From positions 1-64,000 of the forward strand of contig JAHDIE010000015.1 in NCBI GenBank assembly GCA_020630955.1: a DNA stretch of 64,000 nucleotides. Direction: 5' to 3'. The stretch's first letter is position 1, and each line of letters starts with the position of its first letter. The stretch comes from Saprospiraceae bacterium (GTDB lineage Bacteria > Bacteroidota > Bacteroidia > Chitinophagales > Saprospiraceae). The position numbers and the translations under genes are program-made. Of the stretch, positions 35,959 to 42,862 are shown in pieces. The notes below the pieces were generated by a model, which was given only the letters and a program-made list of their open reading frames with translations, had not been told where the DNA came from and searched no databases.

Positions 35959-36429
35959 ATGATACTAACAAACGGCAGTAAAGCACCGGGTTTTAAATTA
36001 AGGGATACAGAGAAAAAAGAAGTAAGCTTGGAGGACTACAAAGGCCAAAATGTTCTATTATTATTTTTTCCACTAGCATTTACTGGAACTTGTACGGAAG
36101 AACTCTGTTTAATCAGAGATGAGAAAAGTTTTTATGACGATATAAACGCTCAAATTCTGGCAATTTCTGTTGATTCACTTTTTACATTAGAAAAATACAA
36201 GGCTGAACAAGGATATAATTTCCCCATGCTTTCAGATTTTAACAAAGATGTAAGTCGTTCTTATGGAGCTCTCTATGACGATTTTGTTCTTGGAATGAAA
36301 GGTGTGTCAAAGAGATCAGCTTTTGTAATTGATGCAAAAGGCACTATTCAGTATGCAGAAGTGTTGGATAATGCTGGAGAACTTCCTAATTTTGAAACTA
36401 TTAATTCTATACTAGAAAAACTGAGATAA
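35959..36429 (+). CDS. Peroxiredoxin (AhpC/TSA family, AhpE/BCP-like)
   Basis: 156 residues of the thioredoxin-fold peroxidase family. The peroxidatic cysteine C45 lies in PLAFTGTCTEELC, with C50 five residues later, as in atypical 2-Cys BCP/AhpE enzymes. It reduces hydroperoxides with thiols. It starts a tight run with clpS (4 nt gap) and aat (40 nt gap); the functional link to N-degron proteolysis is not obvious. Confidence 0.9.
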   Translation: MILTNGSKAPGFKLRDTEKKEVSLEDYKGQNVLLLFFPLAFTGTCTEELCLIRDEKSFYDDINAQILAISVDSLFTLEKYKAEQGYNFPMLSDFNKDVSRSYGALYDDFVLGMKGVSKRSAFVIDAKGTIQYAEVLDNAGELPNFETINSILEKLR

Positions 36430-36433
36430 TCCT

Positions 36434-36745
36434 ATGAGTAATCTACACACCCAGACCATCAAGGAAATCGACGAACTTGTTGACGTACTAGAAAAGGACA
36501 TAAATACCAACACATCACAACTTATCGTCTTTAATGATGATTTTAATACTTTCGATTGGGTTATTCAGTCTTTAATGGAAATTTGTAATCACACTTTCCA
36601 GCAATCAGAACAATTATCTATCTTAATACATTATACTGGAAAGGCAATTATTAAAACTGGAAGTTTGACCGCTCTTGAACCAATGAAAGATGGTCTCGTA
36701 GACAGAGGAATCTCTGCTGTTATTGAAACACTAGCAAATAGCTAA
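36434..36745 (+). CDS. clpS: ATP-dependent Clp protease adaptor ClpS
   Basis: 103 residues. The N-degron-binding residues are at the same positions as in the E. coli protein: N34, D35 and D36 in FNDDFNTFDWVI and H66 in ILIHYTGKA. ClpS delivers proteins with N-terminal Leu, Phe, Tyr or Trp to ClpAP or the Bacteroidota ClpC equivalent. It lies 4 nt after the peroxiredoxin gene and 40 nt before aat, which adds such residues. Confidence 0.92.
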   Translation: MSNLHTQTIKEIDELVDVLEKDINTNTSQLIVFNDDFNTFDWVIQSLMEICNHTFQQSEQLSILIHYTGKAIIKTGSLTALEPMKDGLVDRGISAVIETLANS

Positions 36746-36785
36746 GATTTACATCCTCTGTATTTATTTTACAGGAAAAGGGTGA

Positions 36786-37463
36786 ATGTATTTCAAAACA
36801 CACGATAAAGCGATATTTCCACATCCACTTTTCTCAGACGAGGAAGGAGCAGTTGCATTTGCCGAATCAATCAACAAAGAAGATGTATTGACGGGCTATG
36901 CATTTGGACTTTTTCCATGGTATAATAATTACCCCATATTTTGGTGGAACACCAACCCCAGATGTGTCTTGTTTCCTGATCAACTCAAGATCAGCAAAAG
37001 CATGAGACCATACTTTAATCAAAATAAATTTAGCGTTAGCTACAACACTGCCTTTCTTAAAGTAATCAATGCTTGTAAAAATATTAAAAGACCAGGTCAA
37101 GCTGGAAGTTGGCTAAATGAGGACCTTATTCAAATATTTACTAAGCTTCACAAACAAAATATTGTTCAATCAGTTGAAGTGTGGCAAGATGAAAAACTGG
37201 TTGGAGGATTATATGGAATTAAGCTTGGGAAAATATTTTTTGGAGAATCCATGTTTTCACTAAAGCCCAATGCATCTAAATTTGGATTCATTTCTTTAGT
37301 TAAAAAGTTACAGAAAGAAGGTATAGTTCTTATTGATTGTCAACAAGAAACCGAACATCTTAAAAGTTTAGGTGCTAGGACGATTGATAAAGTAACATTT
37401 TGGGGATATATCAAACGCAATCTTTTAGAAATTCTCAAGGAAGAACCAGAATTGCAAAATTGA
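36786..37463 (+). CDS. aat: Leucyl/phenylalanyl-tRNA-protein transferase
   Basis: 225 residues. Family signatures GYAFGLFPWYN, WWNTNPRCVLFP and FFGESMFS are present. Aat transfers Leu or Phe from tRNA to proteins with N-terminal Lys or Arg, making N-degrons for ClpS. The adjacency to clpS makes a complete N-degron recognition pair. A non-canonical distance of 40 nt separates the genes; no terminator is seen. Confidence 0.93.
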   Translation: MYFKTHDKAIFPHPLFSDEEGAVAFAESINKEDVLTGYAFGLFPWYNNYPIFWWNTNPRCVLFPDQLKISKSMRPYFNQNKFSVSYNTAFLKVINACKNIKRPGQAGSWLNEDLIQIFTKLHKQNIVQSVEVWQDEKLVGGLYGIKLGKIFFGESMFSLKPNASKFGFISLVKKLQKEGIVLIDCQQETEHLKSLGARTIDKVTFWGYIKRNLLEILKEEPELQN

Positions 37464-37493
37464 AAGATTAATTTTACACCATAATCTTTTAAA

Positions 37494-38735
37494 GTGATCG
37501 AATTCGAAAAATATACTTTGGACAACGGACTTCGGGTCCTACTCCATAAAGATATAAGCAGCCCATTGATTGCAGTCAATGTCCTTTATGATGTTGGTTC
37601 ACGAGATGAGGATCCAGAAAAAACAGGCTTTGCTCATTTGTTTGAACACCTGATGTTTGGTGGCTCACTTAATGTTCCAGATTTTGATATTCCTATTCAG
37701 ATTGCGGGTGGAGACAATAATGCCTTTACCAATTCAGATGTCACAAATTTTTATAATGTATTACCCAAGGAAAATGTAGAAACAGCACTTTGGCTTGAAT
37801 CTGATAGAATGCTTCAACTTAACTTTAATCAAGAAATGTTGGATATTCAAAAAAAGGTAGTTGTTGAAGAATTTAAAGAAACCTGCCTAAATGTTCCTTA
37901 TGGAGATATGTGGCATGAGTTAAGTAAATTATGTTACAAAACTCATCCATATCAATGGCCTACTATAGGAAAAGACTTTTCACATATTGAAAAAGCCCAG
38001 TTGGAGGATGTAGAGTCCTTTTTCAATAAGCATTATCATCCCAATAATGCAATTTTATGTATAAGTGGAAACTTTGAGCTTGCCCATATTAAAGAAAGGA
38101 TACAAAATTGGTTTGGCCCAATTCCTCCTGGCCAGATAGTGCCAAGAAAATTAGCACAAGAATCAAAGCAAATAGAAAAAAGAGAATTTATAAAATACAG
38201 TAATGTTCCAGGACAAAATTTTTTGATCGCCTATCATATGGTTGAAAGATCTCATCCCGATTATTACACTTTTGATTTAATTTCTGATCTATTAAGCACT
38301 GGAAAGTCTTCAAGATTCTATCAAAAATTGGCCAAAAGAGGTGATTTATTCAATAGCCTCTCAGCATACATTTCAGGAAATATGGATCCAGGCCTATTTA
38401 TCATCGATGGTAAAGTTGCAGAAGATCAAGATTTCAATCTTGCTATTGAAAAAGCCAAAATAGAATTAAATCAACTACAATCTGAGTTGGTTACAAATTA
38501 TGAACTTGCAAAAATCAAAAATAAAATTATCAGCTTACTTGAATACTCTGAGCTAAGTATACTAAATAAGGCCATTAATTTGAGTCATTTTGAATTAATG
38601 GGAGATGCAAATCTGATCAATAGACAGGCTCAAATGTATGAAAATATCAGCGCGAATGACATTCAAAGAATTGCTCAAGAATATTTTACTGAAGAAAATT
38701 GTAATAGCCTAGTATATTTGCCAAATGCCAATTAA
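37494..38735 (+). CDS. M16 family zinc metallopeptidase (single unit)
   Basis: 413 residues. The inverted zinc motif HLFEH (H48, E51, H52) follows AVNVLYDVGSRDEDPEKTGF, the usual start of M16B subunits; the third ligand is expected near E123 in VVVEEFKE. The start is GTG at 37494, which gives the canonical family start. The gene overlaps the next (GT39) by 11 nt. It may cut short peptides or process signal peptides; a partner subunit is not seen. Confidence 0.9.
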   Translation: MIEFEKYTLDNGLRVLLHKDISSPLIAVNVLYDVGSRDEDPEKTGFAHLFEHLMFGGSLNVPDFDIPIQIAGGDNNAFTNSDVTNFYNVLPKENVETALWLESDRMLQLNFNQEMLDIQKKVVVEEFKETCLNVPYGDMWHELSKLCYKTHPYQWPTIGKDFSHIEKAQLEDVESFFNKHYHPNNAILCISGNFELAHIKERIQNWFGPIPPGQIVPRKLAQESKQIEKREFIKYSNVPGQNFLIAYHMVERSHPDYYTFDLISDLLSTGKSSRFYQKLAKRGDLFNSLSAYISGNMDPGLFIIDGKVAEDQDFNLAIEKAKIELNQLQSELVTNYELAKIKNKIISLLEYSELSILNKAINLSHFELMGDANLINRQAQMYENISANDIQRIAQEYFTEENCNSLVYLPNAN

Positions 38736-40317
38736 CATAGAATTAGATAAAACTGAAAAACTTCTCTTAGTTGTTATCCTAATTCTTTGCATTCCTGCAT
38801 TTTTCATCAATTTGGGATTATTGGTATTTAATGAAGATGAAGCAATCAGATCCTTGGTTGCTTATGAAATGCTCTACAACAAAGACTTTATTGTCCCGAC
38901 ACTTAATGGGCTTCCTTATTATTACAAACCACCAGTTTACAATTGGTTTATTGCATTGATATATGCAACTACAGGCGTAGTCAATGAATTTACTTCAAGA
39001 TTACCTACTTTATTTTTCCTGAGTTTATTCTCATTTATCATTTACAAAACCAACCGGATATATCTTTCGCAGAAAATGAGTCTACTCATAACATTATGCT
39101 ACATAACCTGTGGTCGAGTTTTGTTTTGGGACTCCTTTATGGCTTTAATCGATATTGGCTATTCAGTAGTTAGTTATTTAACCATTTTTTTAAGTTATCA
39201 TTATTACAATAGAGAAAAGTATTTTCAATTTTTTGTTATAACTGCATTACTTACGGCGTTAGGTTATTTGATGAAAGGATTTTCTTCTTTTATTTTCTAT
39301 GGGGCTAGTATTGGGGGTGTATTACTTTTCAAAAGAGACCTAAAAAGGTTTTATAAGGGGCCTGGGTTTTTAGTTGGGATGATATTAATGCTAGGCATCA
39401 TTGGACTGTACTATTTTGTTTACAACCAGACACATGACTTTAGCAATACCATTGGCCCTTTGGTTGATCAGTCAACAAGAAGGACCATTGTACGTTTTGA
39501 TATTTCAGATGTGATTAAACATTTGTTTACTTATCCTTTTGAAAACCTTTATCACTTTTTCCCATGGGTTCTTCCAGGCCTTCTCATGCTTAATAAAGAG
39601 ATCAGACAAAAGGTTTTTGCCAATGATTATATAAAATATTGTTTCATACTTTTTGTTTGTAACATTCTGGTATATTGGGTTTCTCCTGAAGTATATCCAA
39701 GATATATTTTGATGTTGATTCCAATCAGTTTAACAGTTATATTTTTTATGATCAATGAAGCTGTAAATCATTCTCCAAAATGGTGGATTTTCTTCAGATG
39801 GTATTTTCTACTTATTCCTTTTATCCCTTTTCTGGGCATCATTTTAGGCTTCAATCATCCTGGCATCCATTTAGTTTCCTATCCTTACTTAAAATTATCA
39901 TTACTTGGGATATCATTTGTAATTCTAATCATCTTAATGTTTCAAACAAGGATGTATTTATTTTGGTATGTAATCGTTGCCTTATTGCTGACCAGAATTG
40001 GCTTTAATCTTTTTGTAATGCCAGAACGATATGATGGTAACATTGCTACTGAATCCAAGTTGGCTATTTTAGATATCCAAAAAAAATTTGACGAAAAACC
40101 AATTAGGTTGTACAAGAAATCAATAATGGATAAAACTTGTTCTTTTTATCTCGCTACTGCAAATGGCTATCCAAACATCATTGAAGACAGTATTACTGAC
40201 CAATACTATTATATTGTTGATACCCTACGAGTAGATTATCCTATTGGAGTAACTAAATTGGATAGTTTTATTCTTCGTGAATTTGAAAGAGAGATTTTTT
40301 TAGTTCAAAAGGAATAA
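38725..40317 (+). CDS. GT39 / ArnT-like membrane glycosyltransferase
   Basis: 530 residues with about 11 hydrophobic segments. The first periplasmic loop carries FNEDEAIRSLVAYEML (D at the position of the GT39 catalytic acid), then NGLPYYYKPPVYNWF, as in ArnT/PMT-type transferases that move sugars from polyprenyl phosphate to lipid A or proteins. The start overlaps the M16 gene. The last about 100 residues are soluble. A strong terminator follows about 200 nt downstream. Donor and acceptor are unknown. Confidence 0.85.
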   Translation: MPINIELDKTEKLLLVVILILCIPAFFINLGLLVFNEDEAIRSLVAYEMLYNKDFIVPTLNGLPYYYKPPVYNWFIALIYATTGVVNEFTSRLPTLFFLSLFSFIIYKTNRIYLSQKMSLLITLCYITCGRVLFWDSFMALIDIGYSVVSYLTIFLSYHYYNREKYFQFFVITALLTALGYLMKGFSSFIFYGASIGGVLLFKRDLKRFYKGPGFLVGMILMLGIIGLYYFVYNQTHDFSNTIGPLVDQSTRRTIVRFDISDVIKHLFTYPFENLYHFFPWVLPGLLMLNKEIRQKVFANDYIKYCFILFVCNILVYWVSPEVYPRYILMLIPISLTVIFFMINEAVNHSPKWWIFFRWYFLLIPFIPFLGIILGFNHPGIHLVSYPYLKLSLLGISFVILIILMFQTRMYLFWYVIVALLLTRIGFNLFVMPERYDGNIATESKLAILDIQKKFDEKPIRLYKKSIMDKTCSFYLATANGYPNIIEDSITDQYYYIVDTLRVDYPIGVTKLDSFILREFEREIFLVQKE

Positions 40318-40551
40318 AAAAAATCGTATCTTAAAGATTTATGGATGGTTTAAAGGTTGCCTTATACTTCTGTGTCTCCGATTTTAATAAAACAAAAACG
40401 GTAAGCATTTTTTAATACTACTATCTCTTCAATTCCACAAGTAAAGTATACAGACCAAGTTATTTGAAAATAAGACTCATATCAAGATAAAGGTTGATAA
40501 GCCTTTGTAATAGGAACTGGGGAAAATTGTAAACACAATTTTCCCCTTTTT
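40318..40551 (+). other. Intergenic stretch ending in a terminator, possible small RNA
   Basis: About 200 nt lie between the GT39 stop and a perfect terminator. A second hairpin, aaaggtt/aagccttt (about 40490-40507), sits just before it. This could be the long 3' untranslated region of the GT39 transcript or a separate small RNA. I cannot name it. Confidence 0.25.
40519..40551 (+). terminator. Strong rho-independent terminator
   Basis: GGGGAAAATTGT (40519-40530) pairs perfectly over 12 bp with ACAATTTTCCCC (40535-40546) around a 4-nt loop and is followed by five T. It points to the plus strand. Confidence 0.92.
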
Positions 40552-40575
40552 AGTTATGTCGCCTTAAAGAAAAGT

Positions 40576-41841
40576 TTATAATTGACCATCACTTACCATT
40601 GCGCTTAGTTCATCGATAATTGCTTCATTATTATATTTTTTAGGATGAAAGTATGGAGCATAGGAAGGCAAATTGAGTTCATCTAAAATATAATCTGTAC
40701 AAAGTTTGCCAGCAGCGCAAGCACTCATGGTTCCATATCCAGCCAATGCCCCTACAACAAAGACATCTTTCACTTCTGTAGGTCCGATAAGTGGAAGATT
40801 CTCCTTAGTCCTTGTATAATGTCCACCATATTCAATAATAGGAGTCGGAATTTTTTCTGCATAATGACCCAAGGCAGGAATAAATCTACTTGCCCCTTTT
40901 AAAACTGCATGAGGAAATAAATCTATATTTTGAACCTCCCATTGGGCTTCCACTTTTTGTGTTTGAAATGCCCAACCTAATTTAATTCCATTCCCATCAG
41001 GTCTTATATGCAAACCTCCAGGCAATTTATTAGTCAACCACCTGTATTTCTTTTCTTCCTTTAAAAAAATAAATTCATTCTTTGACCAATTTAAAAATTG
41101 TGCATCGGCGTAAATTGTGAATGGCATATCTTTAGGAATGACATTCAAGGGGTCTGGAATGATAAATTTTCTTTGAACTATATTATTAATGGCAAACTCA
41201 AATCCTAACATTGCTGCAATATGATTTAGAAATGGACCAGTTGCAATCACAAGCTGATCAACATTCAAATTTTGCGATCCATTAAGTTCAACTTTAAATG
41301 AGTCATCTGCCTTACTAATATTTACAATTTCTCCTTGAATTAATTTTAGCCCTTTTGCATGAGCCTCTTTAAGCATATATGAACCCATAGCATAGACATC
41401 AATTCTTCCTGCCTTTTTTATACGAAGTACTTTTTCTATTTGTTTATCTAAATATGGATACCTGATTTTTATTTTGTTGGTATCTACAATTTCATCAAGA
41501 TCATCCTCCCCATAATTTTCATTAAAATCAATATTAAAAATTGAATTATTGGAATCATGGCTTACAAAATTGTATCCATTTTCTATCATTTCAAAAGGCT
41601 CATCCATAGTGAGCCGCATATCTTTCATTAGCTCAATGCTATGGCTTACAAATTGACGCATACATTTTTGAGGCCAATAATTTCTATAGTTTTCCCCGGA
41701 CTTGCTCGTAGTAAAAGACATAGGTTGATTTTTATCAACAATGGTTATCGACAAATCTTTGTTTGCCATAAGCAAATAATATGCAGTTGCTATTCCAGCA
41801 ATTCCTGCTCCACAAATGCAAATATTAACTTTAGGTGACAC
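40576..41841 (-). CDS. FAD-dependent oxidoreductase (DAO family)
   Basis: 421 residues. The Rossmann FAD-binding motif CICGAGIAGIATAYYL lies at residues about 7-22 and the D-amino-acid oxidase/glycine oxidase layout continues to LIGPTEVKDVFVVGALAGYGTM near the C-terminus. The start GENYRNYWP is a specific variant of this subfamily. Substrate could be an amino acid or secondary amine. The start is GTG; no ATG fits. It is divergent from the PheC-like gene, and an 18-bp inverted repeat lies between them. Confidence 0.82.
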   Translation of the reverse strand: MSPKVNICICGAGIAGIATAYYLLMANKDLSITIVDKNQPMSFTTSKSGENYRNYWPQKCMRQFVSHSIELMKDMRLTMDEPFEMIENGYNFVSHDSNNSIFNIDFNENYGEDDLDEIVDTNKIKIRYPYLDKQIEKVLRIKKAGRIDVYAMGSYMLKEAHAKGLKLIQGEIVNISKADDSFKVELNGSQNLNVDQLVIATGPFLNHIAAMLGFEFAINNIVQRKFIIPDPLNVIPKDMPFTIYADAQFLNWSKNEFIFLKEEKKYRWLTNKLPGGLHIRPDGNGIKLGWAFQTQKVEAQWEVQNIDLFPHAVLKGASRFIPALGHYAEKIPTPIIEYGGHYTRTKENLPLIGPTEVKDVFVVGALAGYGTMSACAAGKLCTDYILDELNLPSYAPYFHPKKYNNEAIIDELSAMVSDGQL

Positions 41842-41914
41842 TCTATTTTATTTTTCTAGAAGCAAATCATTGATATAAATGTGCAACATCATAAATAAGT
41901 CTAATATAAAAATC

Positions 41915-41932
41915 ATAACTTGAATAAGTTAT
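41915..41932. promoter_or_regulatory. Inverted repeat in a divergent intergenic region
   Basis: ATAACTT-GAAT-AAGTTAT is a perfect 7-bp inverted repeat with a 4-nt spacer, centred between the start codons of the FAD oxidoreductase and the PheC-like gene. Possible operator; no factor is known. Confidence 0.35.
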
Positions 41933-41958
41933 CATTATTTAAAAACTAATATCAGAAT

Positions 41959-42807
41959 TTGATAAAATATAGAAATAAGCCGGTCAAAATATTAATGATT
42001 AATATTTCTATCATGCTTGTTTTTTCGATATCAGCTTGCAAGCAAGACTATTCCCAGAAAAACAATTTTCGAGTAAGCACTTACTCTCTATTAGATGAAA
42101 TCATTGAAAGAGGTGAACTTTGGGTAGGAACAACCGGAGACTTTACTCCTTTTTCATATCAAGATGATAAAAATTCCTCTGAGTATAAAGGAGTTGATAT
42201 TGAAATGGCAAAAGATTTAGCCTCTGTATTGGGAGTTCAGCTACGTTTAGTTAAGACATCTTGGCCAAGTTTAATAAAAGATCTTGAAGATAAGAAATAT
42301 GATCTTTGCATGAGCGGCGTAACAATTAAATTGGATAGACAAACAAAAGGTCTTTTTAGTATTCCGATTCTTCAAAGTGGAAAGGCAGTGATCACAAGAG
42401 ATGAAAATGCTAGCAAATTCAATTCTATTGAGTCGATAAATAATACAACTGTTAAAGTAATTGTCAATCCAGGAGGTACCAATGAACAATTTGCATTACA
42501 AAATTTCCCAAATGCTGAAATTATTAAAAACGAGGACAACCTAAGCATCTTTCAAAGAATTGTAGACGGTGATGCTGATCTCATGGTAACAGATGCAGTT
42601 GAAACCATGGTTCAAGAAAAAATTCATCCAGAACTAGAAGCTGTTAATGCTGATAATCCTTTTAATTTCTTTGAAATGGGATATCTGCTTCAAAGAGATT
42701 TTGTTTTCAAAGCCTATATTGATCAGTGGATCAATTTAAGAATAAAAGAAGGGAGCTATCAAAAGTTGTTTGACGCGGAGTTGGAAAAATTCGTTGAAAA
42801 GCAATAA
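41959..42807 (+). CDS. Lipoprotein resembling cyclohexadienyl dehydratase PheC
   Basis: 282 residues. A TTG start yields a basic n-region (KYRNKPVK), a hydrophobic stretch and lipobox SISAC (C27); an ATG at 41995 is a shorter alternative. The mature part is a periplasmic-binding-protein fold (SBP_bac_3) with specific resemblance to Pseudomonas PheC: VGTTGDFTPFSY, VKTSWPSLIKDLEDKKYD, MSGVTIKLDRQ, IVNPGGTNEQFA, FQRIVDGDADLMVTDA and HPELEAV. PheC converts prephenate to phenylpyruvate or arogenate to phenylalanine. An ordinary amino-acid-binding protein is the alternative. It is divergent from an FAD oxidoreductase. Confidence 0.78.
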   Translation: MIKYRNKPVKILMINISIMLVFSISACKQDYSQKNNFRVSTYSLLDEIIERGELWVGTTGDFTPFSYQDDKNSSEYKGVDIEMAKDLASVLGVQLRLVKTSWPSLIKDLEDKKYDLCMSGVTIKLDRQTKGLFSIPILQSGKAVITRDENASKFNSIESINNTTVKVIVNPGGTNEQFALQNFPNAEIIKNEDNLSIFQRIVDGDADLMVTDAVETMVQEKIHPELEAVNADNPFNFFEMGYLLQRDFVFKAYIDQWINLRIKEGSYQKLFDAELEKFVEKQ

Positions 42808-42839
42808 AAAAAAAGCAGACACCTTTCGATATCTGCTTT
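42805..42839 (-). terminator. Terminator between convergent genes
   Basis: AAAGCAGA (42812-42819) pairs with TCTGCTTT (42832-42839). On the minus strand it runs into a T tract, so it mainly serves the TonB receptor gene, 24 nt after its stop. It may also act weakly for the PheC-like gene on the plus strand. Confidence 0.68.
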
Positions 42840-42862
42840 CATTATTGTGTTTTCTAAGTTTA

